A stretch of DNA of 64,000 nt. Source: Diogma glabrata (Eukaryota > Arthropoda > Insecta > Diptera > Cylindrotomidae). The stretch lies in the NCBI GenBank assembly GCA_963693315.1, contig OY856188.1, positions 191,273,049 to 191,337,048 of the forward strand, given 5' to 3'. Shown here piece by piece: positions 10,886 through 20,580 of this stretch (position 1 is its first letter; every line of letters starts with the position of its first letter). A program made the translations under genes and the position numbers. A model generated the notes under the pieces. The model searched no databases. It saw only the letters and a program-made list of their open reading frames with translations, and had not been told where the DNA came from.

Positions 10886-11764
10886 TTAATTAAGCATCAT
10901 AACTTAAAGTTTCATATTTACTTTCTGTAAAAATTTGAGCAAATATTTTTATTTTAAACATAAATTTTAATCAAAATAGCGTAAAATTACAAAATTGAAA
11001 TTAAAAAGCAAAAAATCTAGTTTTAGTAAAGCTTGTAAACCTGAATGTTTTCGTTCGTTGTATATTTTTAGCTTTGGAACTTAATTTTTTTACCTTCACT
11101 TTCACGTTTAAAATATAAAGTTATACAATGTTTGTTGTTACGTTTTTCTTGTGTTAGTTCGGTTCTGTAAAATTAGTTTATAGATGGCAGTCTCATCAGA
11201 GATTGAACCAATCAAAAGTCATTAAAATTGTATAGCAAGAATCGAGATAGAATCGTAGTGTAGTCTTCCTATGGAAAAGGTATAGAAACTTTCCACTGTA
11301 GAAATGAAATTCGTTGGGTTTATTTGAATTCTTGTATGAAATATTAAGGATAAAATATTATTTATGTAATTATTATAAAATTTATAATAATTCTCTATAT
11401 TTTATTTTAGTTTGAATCAAAAATATAAAACAAAATATATATTGATTTTAAATAAAATGGCGATTGAAAATTTCATATTTGCAATATCAAACTTTTACGT
11501 CTCATGTTATTTTATGAAGATTTTGCAAATTTTATATAAACTTTAAGGAAAAACAATAATTCTTTTCTCACAAATTTATTGCAAAATAATTAATATATGG
11601 TATAATTTTATATTAATTGTATATAAATTATTATAAAATAAAATACATTTTTGATTATTGAAAATGGCGTTTGGTATTTTCACAAACAAAAATTATTGAT
11701 ACCTTAAAAAATTTTATAAAACATAAACTTGATTTTTATAAAAAATTATTATATAATATACCAT

Positions 11765-12544
11765 GAGTGCGTTCGAGAACTTAATGAGATCTCATTTTCA
11801 TTAAATATTTAATAAACCAATCAAAAAACGCGATGTTCATTTAGTATTCGAACGAATTTCATTTAATGCGTATAATGTCAAATTTGAAAAATTTTGACAC
11901 TTCTATTAATAAATAAACGAAATGTTGGAGTATAAAAGTTATAATCAAATTAAAATCTTACTCCTTTTTAATGCATTATTTTTCAATTACTTCCGTCGTA
12001 ATTAAATTTATTTTAAAAATTTTCAAAAACAAATTCAATTTTAAGATTATAACTAACTCGAAAACTTTACGGAATCTGCAGTTTGAGACTGGTGATTAAA
12101 TTGGTTGCAAAAACTTATTCATTAATTTTATTTTCAATCGTTAAATGTAATTGGTAATAGGAGCTGTTGGTTTTATCTCTCACTAATTTCAAAATTTTCA
12201 TCCATTTTGTTTATATTTTTCAATTGAGAATTAATTATTACATATAAAATTAATTCCTTAATTCATTATAATACAATTAATTCGTAATACCCAATTTGCT
12301 AAATTAATTAAAAATTATAAAACATAATTTTACGGTTTTCGATTTGAAATTTTTTTAAATAAAAAACTTCATTAAAACTTAAATATGCTATTTACTGCAT
12401 TTAAAATTAAATGAAAAGAGGCGTGGTTTCATTAAATGAAAATTTAAATGAAATTGGTTTTTCAAGTTCTTGAACGCTGTCATCTGTCATTCATTAAATG
12501 ATTCATTAAATGGTTAGTATCTCATTTAGTAATCGAACGCACTC
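11765..12544. mobile_element. GAGTGCGTTCGA-ended transposon, copy I1
   Basis: A 780-bp element with 12-bp inverted ends gagtgcgttcga and tcgaacgcactc, inserted in D3 with a CAT duplication (11762-11764 and 12545-12547). D1, read on the opposite strand, gives the empty site taccataattc. On its minus strand a frame begins at 12205 with ATG (MDENFEISER, then stop). A second copy at about 61600-62118 keeps the same start, hinting at a lost element-encoded protein. The superfamily is unassigned. Confidence 0.75.
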
Positions 12545-12794
12545 CATAATTCTTAATAATAATTTATATGGTATTTTAATTTGTATTTAAATTATTTAAA
12601 AAGAAAATATGATATTTTATAATAATTTTGTTTATAAAAATAGCCGCTTGAAAGATCTCCAAAACATATTTGTAGAGTTATTATGAGGTTTTCTATGACA
12701 ACGTTCACAGAATCGCAATTAAAATATTCCTCTTAAAAAAATTGTCATAACAAAAATAATCATAGTTAAGACCTCTTAACTCAGAATCAGCCTG

Positions 12795-13212
12795 ATAATC
12801 TGAAAAGTTGATGAAAAATATTTTGTATGAGAAAAAGAGGGATAGCATGCGCGAGATAGATATAAAAACTGCAAGAAAAAATAGCTGATAGCAACTGACT
12901 TTTTGAAAAATTATTTGGTTTACCAATTACTGCTAGAAAATTGTCAGATGATTTCATCTGCAAATTCAACCGGTTTAAAACCGATTATCACATTAATTGA
13001 TTTTCATATTAAAATCATAATAAAAATTATATTATATTAGGTATAAAATGATTGAATACATATTTTCAAGATTTTAATGTAAAAATTTTACGTTTTCTTT
13101 ACGTATTTTCGATTCACATTTTTTTTCAAATCTTAGCGCTTTCTTCTTGTACAAGCTACAACAATTGCTCTATAATGTGGTGTCGCCATTTTGACGTTTC
13201 ATTTGCTTTTAT
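12795..13212. other. H-derived A+T-rich spacer
   Basis: Sequence of the outer element H between D3 and R1. No gene seen. It includes ctgaaaagttgatga and gatagcaactga, which recur near 16220-16250 in the other half of H. Confidence 0.45.
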
Positions 13213-13267
13213 ATGCCCGATTTATAGTCGGTAACGTTAACTTTAACTTAACCGTAACATAGAGTGA

Positions 13268-14281
13268 AGTGAATAAAAACTAGAATAATCTTAAAGTATA
13301 AACTATTTAGCATCAGCACATTCTTTATTTCGAGTGAATAAGAATGTACTAATTTTTTTAGCATTTGCTAGAAAATTGTAGAATATACTGAAAATTAGAA
13401 AAGTCAAATTAAAACAAAACTAGACTAAACAAAACTAAAATTAAAATGTCGGACGAGAATACAACTTTAATAAAATTAATTCCAGAAATTTTGTTAATGT
13501 TATCAAAAAATTTCCTATAGTTTTAAGCAAGTCGAAACTACCAGGAATCAAAGAAAAAAAAATGCCGTGTCCTACATCAGAACAAATAAAAAAAAATTAA
13601 CAATATAAAAACTGATGTAAAAAAACAGATCCCACTCAAACTGGGAATCGGAGGATTGAGTTGAAGGATTGGGAGCACGACATTTTTTCCATACAATCCA
13701 GTACTCCAACCACAAATGGAATTTTATGTTTTCTTTGGCACATTTCTTGGCATTTCCAAATTTCAGCCTCAGATTTTGAAAACACAATAAATTCGTGAGC
13801 AACTGACACAATTTTTTTCCAAAACCTAAAAATATATGTGTGTAACATGGTTTTGTTATATTTTAAAACGGTTTCTTATCCAATTAAAATATTATTATAA
13901 TTCTCCTTACTAGCTTTCGCTCTAGAACATTTCACACAAAGTTAACATTTTCTTCTTTGAAACGATATATGCTTTTATAATCAGCATTTATTTTTGATTT
14001 TCGGTCTCTATAAAATTTTTTATTTTGCGAATTTTCTGCATTATTAATAAATTCAGCCATTGTTCAGAAATAAGTTGCACAAACAGCAACTTGAAAATAT
14101 TTAGTACGGCAGTGTCAAAAATTAGAATATTCTTGGTTTTATTCACTCGATTTTAAGCATATTTTGGAAAATTTTCAATGGATTAAAGTATATGCTATAA
14201 CCTAGTTTTTATTCACTGATTTGTCAGTATATGCTTAAAAACTTGAGTATTTAGTATATTCTAGTTTTTATTCACTTCGCC
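13268..14281. mobile_element. Element A, AGTGAATAAAAACTAG ends, inside B
   Basis: About 1.0 kb. The ends agtgaataaaaactagaata and tattctagtttttattcact are inverted copies. It is flanked by catagagtga at 13258-13267 and 14282-14291, an apparent 8-10 bp target duplication that also restores the left end of B. A family-internal motif tttttattcact recurs at 14143 and 14209. No convincing protein frame. Confidence 0.65.
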
Positions 14282-14515
14282 CATAGAGTGACCATTCGTA
14301 CTGATTTGATCAGTAAAGTACTGATTTTCTAGCTTCTGTACTGATAGACATATGCGGTACTGATTTTTACTGATTTTTAAAATTATGTACTGAAAGTACT
14401 GATTTTTAAGAAATTTGTTGAATTTTACTTTAAGCTTCAATTTAAATAAGGAAATAAAACAATACGTGTCATCGTTTGGAATAAACTTGTAATAAAAATT
14501 ATTTGAAAAATAGTA

Positions 14516-15014
14516 CATTTTCCTACAAGAGATGAAACGCTGCTTTTAAGTGAGTGAAAATTTATTCACGAGACGTGTTAGCGTCGAGTGGGGCAATTTC
14601 ACGAACGTAAAATGTTACTCGCGTAGGAAATACAATTTTTTCTATGATAACAATTGAAAAGTCTATTTTCATCACGCTTAATGACCTGTGAAAATGGGTT
14701 CTTTTACAACTATATAGTGTAAAAAGAAAAACAAATTGTAGTTGCTATGGTTTCTCATATAATTTTACAATGTTTTTTAAACAACGCAACCATCAAAAAA
14801 TAGAATATGAATTTTTAATGTTATGTTGTCGATTTTTAATTTTATAATTTATAGTAAATATCGATTAAAAATATACTATCATAGAAAAAATTGCATTTCC
14901 TACGCGAGATAAAAACGTTTTTCGTTCGTAAACATGTCTCACTCGCCGCTAGCGCGTCTCGTGTACAACTGTTTACTCACGACAAAACAATGTTTTCATC
15001 TCTTGTAGGAAAAT
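14516..15014. mobile_element. Hairpin MITE C1, TTTTCCTACAAGAGATGAAA ends
   Basis: attttcctacaagagatgaa (14516) faces ttcatctcttgtaggaaaat (ending about 15014). Inside are cgtgttagcgtcgag and ctagcgcgtctcgtg, plus actcgcgtagg and cctacgcgag, another inverted pair. Its right two-thirds recur at 58120-58443. The 155-codon open frame across its right end (14891-15358) has no family resemblance and crosses the element boundary. Confidence 0.65.
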
Positions 15015-15308
15015 ATGCTATTTCAAGCAGGCTTAAGAAAATAGACCTTTCATTTGCTATCATAGAAAAAATACTTTTATTTTTAAAAGGTGGAGTTACC
15101 CACGGAAAAAAGATCAAAATTCTAACCCTGTGTTTCCCAAGCAATCGTGGCGGAAAGTTGTATTTCACAAAATTCTGGTGTTGGTCTCAACAAAATTTCC
15201 TTAAAACTAATAAAAAAATTAAAACAGATTTGTCTACTTCGTTCACACATTACCATCGTTCACACATTATGCTTAGAAGAGTCATAGGTGAGACTAAGGA
15301 GACTAAAG

Positions 15309-15456
15309 CAAGCTACAGACCTACAATCAAATCGACAATCAATCGAAAACGAAAATAAACGAAATAAAATTTAGGGAATTTTTACATTAAAATTTTATTT
15401 CGTTTATTTTCGTTTTCAATTGATTGTCAATTTGATTGTAGGTCTGTAGCTTGCTG
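15309..15456. repeat. Near-perfect hairpin
   Basis: gcaagctacagacctacaat on the left pairs with attgtaggtctgtagcttgc on the right. The arms extend about 64 bp (left to 15372, right from 15390) around an 18-bp loop. It lies inside element B. The near identity of the arms suggests a young insertion or ongoing arm correction. Confidence 0.75.
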
Positions 15457-16023
15457 AAGGATGCTACATATTTTAACTCTTAAAATTTTGTACTGATTTT
15501 ACTTAGAAAAAAAATGGTCACCCTACCGTAACATTAAGAGACTACAAAATTTTGATTTATAGTCGGTAAGAAATTACGTATTCTTTGACGTTTGATTTGA
15601 TATTAATTTTGGTTTTGTAATAAATTTTATATATCAATCAATTCTTTAAACGTAACAAACTGATCTTAAAATCAAAATTTAAAATAAAAAAATTCGAAAT
15701 AAACATTTGATACAAAATTGAAAAATAAAAAAATTTATTTTCATATAAAGTTTAAAGTCGCTCGTTTTATATCCCTTGAATTTTTAATAAATAAAATTTT
15801 ATTTGTATGGACACTTGCAATTAAATATTAGTTTTCTCCAGTTTTTATTCTAAACGTCAAAAAATCCTTAACAAAATCTTTAAGATAGAATCAAATGAAC
15901 TTTACGTTAAGTTAACGTTAAGTTTGCGTTAACGACTATAAATGATCTAGTGCATTTTCATATATATTTCTACTTTACGTTAAGTTAACGTTAAGTTAAA
16001 GTTACCGACTATAAAGCGGGCAT

Positions 16024-16360
16024 TACAGTGTATAATTTATTTACAATTTATATACCACTAATTTAGATTTAATCGATTATATAATACAATATTAATACTA
16101 AATAACTAATGATTTTTTTAGAAATTGTTGTTTAAAAATTATTATTACTTCGTAAAGTTATATGTACTTTCTTGCAGTTTTTGATCTTTTCGCCATCTAC
16201 AGTCAAAAATAATAAATACTATCATCTGAAAAGTTGATGATAGCAACTTAATTTAATTTGTGTGTAATAGCACCATAACACGTCTTTAGTTTGTTATCAT
16301 TCATACGAGTGCATTAGAGGAAGCGAGATAGACATATATCTCTTATAACTTATATATCTC
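16024..16360. other. A+T-rich spacer
   Basis: Tail of element H (to 16267), then unassigned A+T-rich sequence with a repeat of tatatctcttataacttata near 16336-16360. No gene seen. Confidence 0.45.
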
Positions 16361-16363
16361 TTA

Positions 16364-16805
16364 GGGTGCGTTTATGTTGGAGCTTCGATAATAGCGTCGA
16401 CCATCGATGTGATTCAAGCGAAGAAAATGAATACATGCTTTCAAATAGGAGTGTTTATGTTGAAGCATCGATAAAAGAGTCAGCATCGAGTCAAGCGTCG
16501 ATAAACGATTTGTACTTTTTCCACGCTACTATCGAAGCGATGATCGATGCTCATTTTATTTATTTTATAAAAAAATACATAAAAATAAAAATATTAGTTT
16601 TAATTAATTTAAATTTTTGAAGTTTATGGAAAATTGATTATTAAATTAATTAATTTTAAGTTTATTGCATATATTTTTGTAAATTTTATTAAAATTCTCG
16701 AAGCTCCAACATAAACACTGTAAAAGAATAGCGCTATTCAACGCTTTTATCACTGCTTGACTCGATGCTTGACTCGTTTATCGAAGTTTCAACATAAACG
16801 TACCC
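16364..16805. mobile_element. TTA-flanked MITE, GGGTGCGTTTATGTTG ends
   Basis: A 442-bp element. Left gggtgcgtttatgttggagc and right (inverse) gggtacgtttatgttgaaac, flanked by TTA at 16361-16363 and 16806-16808. A TWA-type 3-bp duplication fits PIF/Harbinger-derived MITEs. A second, inner set of the same motif (gtgtttatgttgaagc at 16451, gctccaacataaacac at 16703) shows that its ends were duplicated. It is dense in cgaagc and catcgat motifs. Confidence 0.75.
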
Positions 16806-17388
16806 TTATGGTTTAAACCAATGTTTTTTACGACTTTATTATAAGTCGGCCATTTAAATCAAGTGCGTATAAAGTTTATGTTTGATATTGAAATAGCAAA
16901 ATTTTTTTAAAAATTAATAAGGAAAATATACAATATGTAGTTGTAAGTATTATTCTATAAAAGTAAGTATTCAAATCAATTAAATGTTGATATATTTAAA
17001 ATTAAGAAAATTATATATGTATTTCTTTTAGTTGAATTTAATGCCATTTTAGTTTTTCAGATTATATTATTTGATAAAATATTGAATTGTTTAATATTAA
17101 TAATTGTTGTATTATTGTTTAATTAATTCTTTAAGAAATATTTATATTATTTATATATATTAATTTATTTACAGTCAATAAAAACTTAAAATTATAAAAA
17201 TGTATTATATTTACAAAAATCAATATATATATAACAAGGTTGCTTTGTGGTTTAGGTTAGCCAAGACAAGCTAAAGACAGGTCTGACCAGATAACCTAAA
17301 GACACGTCTTACCAGACAAACCCTAGACATGTTATACAAGACGAGGTGGGACATTTTGTTCGAGCGGTCTTGGGTTTGTCTTCGTCTT
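16806..17388. other. A+T-rich region with short repeats
   Basis: No gene seen. At 17255-17345 there are loosely repeated segments based on agacaagctaaagacaggtc and cagataacctaaagacacg, a short degenerate tandem array of about 30 bp units. Confidence 0.45.
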
Positions 17389-17458
17389 GTTACTATAACG
17401 CGTTAATAGTAAGTTACTAGTAAATCTGGTATAACACTTTTACTGGGTTGTTACTATA
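17389..17458. repeat. 70-bp unit, first copy; second copy split by E and F elements
   Basis: The sequence from acgcgttaatagtaag to gggttgttactata recurs as 18954-18984 plus 20578-20600. The underlying DNA was a tandem duplication of about 70 bp, into whose junction the three E elements inserted and into whose second copy element F inserted. The intact first copy therefore serves as an empty-site control. Confidence 0.75.
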
Positions 17459-17860
17459 GGGCGATTTTTCTGTTCTGGTGTTTACCGCAATGGCGCTGCA
17501 AAAGGGGGATAAGAGAAAAAATTCAAAAACTTTTATATGGGATTTCATACAAGACACAACTTGAATAATCTTAAAAATTATCTATGAAATTTCTCATTTT
17601 ACCACAATTGAACAATTTTAATTTGCTTATGGAGTATTATTGACTATATTTTAAGCGTAATATATAAAATATTATTGTCAATAATACTTCATAAACAAAT
17701 TTAAATTATTTAATTGTAGTAAAATGAGAAATTTCATAGATAACTTTTAAAATTATTCCAGTTGTTTTGTATAAAATCCCATATAAAGTTTTTAAAATTT
17801 ATTCTCTTATCCCCCTTTTGCAGCGCCATTGCGGCAAACACAGGAACAGAAAAATCACCC
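17459..17860. mobile_element. MITE E1, GGGCGATTTTTCTGTTC ends
   Basis: A 402-bp palindrome. The ends gggcgatttttctgttctgg and the inverse of ggaacagaaaaatcaccc continue as long inverted arms (more than 100 bp) around a short centre. It is flanked by TATA on both sides (17455-17458, 17861-17864). It lacks the middle third present in E2 and E3. Confidence 0.8.
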
Positions 17861-17864
17861 TATA

Positions 17865-18404
17865 GGGCGATTTTTCTGTTCCGGTGTTTACCGCAATGGC
17901 GCTGCAAAAAGGGGATAAGAGAAAAATCACAAAAATTTTATATGGAATTCCATACAAAACACAATTTGAATAATTTTAAAAATTATCTATGAAATTTCTT
18001 ATTTTACTACAATTAAATAATTTAAATTTGTTTATGAAGTATTATTGACAATATATTAAGCATAATATATAAACTATTTTCTTTTCTTCTGTCCGTAAAA
18101 CAAATACGAAAATAGGTTAAATTCTTCATACAACTTTGTATGGGAAATTTAGGCAATTTTTATGTTTCTTTTTTAAGCGACTTAAGAATAATATTTTATA
18201 TATTACGCTTAAAATATAGTCAATAATACTTCATAAGCAAATTAAAATTGTTCAATTGTGGTAAAATGAGAAATTTCATAGATAATTTTTAAAATTATTC
18301 AAGTTGTGTTTTGTATGGAATTCCATATAAAATTTTTGTGATTTTTTCTCTTATCCCCTTTTTGCAGCGCCATTGCGGCCAACACCGGAACAGAAAAATC
18401 GCTC
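17865..18404. mobile_element. MITE E2, head-to-tail with E1 and E3
   Basis: A 540-bp copy starting gggcgatttttctgttccgg. It contains a central segment absent from E1 (around 18075-18190, tcttctgtccgtaaaacaaa). It is separated from both neighbours only by TATA, so the array looks like successive insertions into the same or a regenerated TATA target. Confidence 0.8.
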
Positions 18405-18408
18405 TATA

Positions 18409-18949
18409 GGGCAATTTTTCTGTTATTGTGTTTACCGCAATGGCGCTGCCAAAAGGGGATAAGAGAAAAAATTACAAAAATTTTATATGGAATTCCATAC
18501 AAAACACAATTTGAATAATTTTAAAAGTTATCTATGAAATTTCTCATTTTACTACAATTAAATAATTTAAATTTGTTTATGAAGTATTATTGACAATATA
18601 TTAAGCATAATATATAAAATATTTTCTTTTCTTCTGTCCGTAAAACAAATACGATAATAGGTTAAATTTTTCATACAACTTTGTATGGGAAATTTTGGCA
18701 ATTTTTATGTTTCTTTTTTGAGCGACTTAAGAATAAAATTTTATATATTATGATTAAAATATAGTCAATAATACTCCATAAGCAAATTAAAATTGTTCAA
18801 TTGTGGCAAAATGAGAAATTTCATAGATAATTTTTAAAATTATTTAAGTTGTGTTTTGTATGAAATCCCATATAAAAGTTTTTGAATTTATTCTCTTATC
18901 CCCCTTTTGCAGCGCCTTTGCGGTAAACACCAGAACAGAAAAATCGCCC
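18409..18949. mobile_element. MITE E3, third copy in the array
   Basis: A 541-bp copy, nearly identical to E2 including its central segment (18620-18730). The right flank TATA at 18950-18953 continues into acgcgttaatag, which in the first 70-bp unit directly follows ttactata. E1-E3 together therefore occupy one TATA site. Confidence 0.8.
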
Positions 18950-19289
18950 TATAACGCGTTAATAGTAAGTTACTAGTAAATCTGTAGCCTGATTCCGATA
19001 TTTCTCGGGAAATAGGGAATAATTTATTTTATTGCAGTTTTTTCCCATTCCAATTTTTCTCTATATTTTATTCCCTATTTCCCAAAAGTGTATTCTGACT
19101 AAATTGGGAACAAATTTCTTATAGTTTAAGTGTTTGCCGCGAAATCGCATCAATTTGTGTATGTCAAAAACGGCAGTATATATATTTTATTTAAATGTTT
19201 TTTAAAATTGATTTATATTTTACTTTTATCTTAAAGATATGGTTAAAAATTTTTTGATGTTTAGTATAAAACCAAATATAAACTGAAGA

Positions 19290-19632
19290 AATCTTAAATT
19301 TAATTAAAGTGTCCATAAATTGTTAAGAAATGTAAAGGATATAAAATGAGCGACATTAAAGTCAAATTTTGGCATGAAATTGCTATGAAATCTTTATTTT
19401 AAATTTTGTATTAAATTAATAATTTGAATTTCATTATTTTAAAATTAGTTTTTGACTTTTAAGGAAGTGATTTATTTATGAAATTGAATTGAAACCCAAA
19501 ATTAATGAAAAATTAAACGTCGAACAACGTGTAATATTTTAACGACTATAAATCAAAATTATGTAGTGTTTTATGTTACGGATAAATTTGAGTTAACGTT
19601 AAGCATAAACTGAACGACTATAAATCGGGCAT
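19290..19632. mobile_element. Truncated R-family element inside F
   Basis: The right end cgactataaatcgggc (19615-19630) and the sequence leftwards, read on the minus strand, match R1 from its left end, through gatttatagtcg, to the shared phrases gtcgctc and ttttatatcc. The left limit is not clear; homology is visible to at least about 19290. Unlike R1 it is not interrupted by element B, so it acts as the empty-site reference for B. Confidence 0.6.
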
Positions 19633-19636
19633 AACA

Positions 19637-20286
19637 TTACTTAATATCAATCCATGTCCTCCGCCATTTTTGGTCATCTTTGCGGTTTCCACCTATGGCG
19701 TTCAATTGGAACTCTATACTTTTCCACCTTTCTTTCATATAACCTTTTCCGTCAATACTTTCAAATCTAGAATAATTCAAGGTGTTAAAAATTAATATGA
19801 AGTTTTCACACATTTAGCATTCAAGTACTATTGATTTTTCAATAAATAGAATGTAAAATTTGTCAATCTTTGGTTTTAAGATGTTCAAATTTTGGGTTGA
19901 ACTCTGAACAAGAGAGTATGAAAGAATTGCAGAGTGATTATGTTATAATTGCTTTTTATAAAATGTAATTACAATGCAATTTCATAGAACGACCTAGTTG
20001 TCGTATTATATAAAAAATAAATATTAATAAATTAAATATCATTATGATATACATGAACCAAATATGTCCATACATTCTATGATGAGGCAACAATAACCTA
20101 AACAATACGTATTGTCTATTGATACCTACCGATCATTCGCCAAATCGATATTATTTTCTATTAAAGAAATTAACAGCAATTTCTGCTCCTTGGTGAAACT
20201 TTTTCCCTATATTAGGAAAAATATTATTATAAAAATATGTTAAATAACAAACGTGTTATTTAATTTAAACTTACGCGTGCTGACAT
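19637..20286 (-). CDS. Myb/SANT-like DNA-binding protein of element F (3 exons)
   Basis: On the minus strand three exons splice cleanly into a 72-residue frame: exon 1 20286-20275 (MSAR, donor gtaagt), exon 2 20206-20130 (acceptor aatatag, donor gtaggt), exon 3 19766-19637 (acceptor tctag, stop TAA). The product runs SFTKEQKLLLISLIENN, then IDLANDRFES, then KERWKSIEFQLNAIGG, then KWRRTWIDIK. It carries three regularly spaced tryptophans and the LNAxGG turn typical of the trihelix/Myb-SANT domain of the second ORF in Harbinger transposons, which binds the element's ends and helps import the transposase. The joined length is an exact multiple of three. The protein stops right after the third helix, shorter than usual for such proteins, and the R-family insertion begins about 5 bp past the stop. 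Spliced structure and domain are seen or deduced; function is from the family. Confidence 0.65.
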
Positions 20287-20580
20287 ATTAGCATTTGTTA
20301 ACATATTAGCATTCAGCAATCTGAAATTTAAATAAAATATGTTATTATAAAAAAAATTATTAACGACACTATTTATTTTCAAACCTTTCCCTGTTCCCAC
20401 ATAAAAAATTTTACGAAATAGGTATGGAAGATTAATGTCAAAAATTTGAATTATGGGGAATAAATTTTTCCCAACAAACGTTTTTCCCAATTGACGGAAT
20501 ACACTTTAGGGAAAAAAAAATAAAACTGCTATAAAATTTTTATTCCCTATTCCCCGGGAAATATCGGAATCAGGCTACTG

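Larger units (their letters stand above)
9790..12794. mobile_element. CAGGCTGATTCTGA-ended transposon, copy D3 (interrupted)
   Basis: Runs in the orientation opposite to D1. Flanked by ATA at 9787-9789 and 12795-12797 (3-bp target duplication). Its body is broken by a second copy of the same family (D2), by about 400 bp of unrelated sequence at about 10919-11317, and by element I1 (11765-12544). Removing these restores the order of sequence seen in D1. Confidence 0.75.
13261..15524. mobile_element. Element B, AGAGTGACCAT/ATGGTCACCCT ends, 10-bp duplication
   Basis: Inserted in R1 with a perfect 10-bp target duplication accgtaacat (13251-13260 and 15525-15534). The left terminus was itself split by element A, so agagtga at 13261 continues at 14292. 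Subterminal regions repeat tactgatttt many times (14310-14410 and 15490-15500). TIRs near TAGGGTGACCAT with a 9-10 bp duplication resemble Mutator-like elements, but this assignment is tentative because no transposase is present. Confidence 0.65.
13213..16023. mobile_element. GCCCGATTTATAGTCG-ended element R1 (host of B, A, C1)
   Basis: Left end gcccgatttatagtcggtaa (from 13215) faces ttaccgactataaagcgggc (ending 16021). Runs of ttaacgtt and aacttaac follow both ends. Removing element B (13261-15524) rejoins the sequence accgtaacat-taagagactac. A truncated copy of the same family is at about 19290-19632, where the corresponding sequence is continuous. An internal gatttatagtcgg at 15559 shows an internal repetition of the end. 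No coding sequence is visible. Confidence 0.7.
9731..16267. mobile_element. Outer palindromic element H enclosing the 10-16 kb nest
   Basis: atggtgctattacacacaaa at 9731 and its inverse complement ending at 16267 match over about 27 bp (the left continues ttaaatt, as does the right). Sequence just inside both ends is also related: ctgaaaagttgatga occurs at 12798 and 16225. Nearly all of the 6.5 kb between is later insertions (D3 with D2 and I1; R1 with B, A and C1). Another partial copy of the same end is at 9666. The boundary pairing is inference from these repeats. Confidence 0.5.
18985..20577. mobile_element. Harbinger-like element F with Myb/SANT gene
   Basis: A 1593-bp element with inverted ends tagcctgattccgatatttc and gaaatatcggaatcaggcta. 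It is flanked by a CTG duplication (18982-18984, 20578-20580). The empty site agtaaatctggtataac is intact at 17420-17436. A 3-bp CWG or TWA target and an encoded Myb/SANT-like protein are the signature of PIF/Harbinger elements. Inner ends also carry ttattccctatttccc repeats. No transposase frame remains. A truncated R-family element (about 19290-19632) occupies the stretch past the Myb gene. Confidence 0.8.

Noticed and set aside
14891..15358. A 155-codon plus-strand open frame
   Set aside because: It starts inside the right arm of hairpin MITE C1, crosses its boundary into element B and ends in another hairpin (15309-15456). Composition follows the repeats and no domain is recognisable.
17255..17345. 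Regularly spaced short repeats, considered as a CRISPR-like array
   Set aside because: Units are few and degenerate, in a eukaryotic context; no array-like spacer structure.
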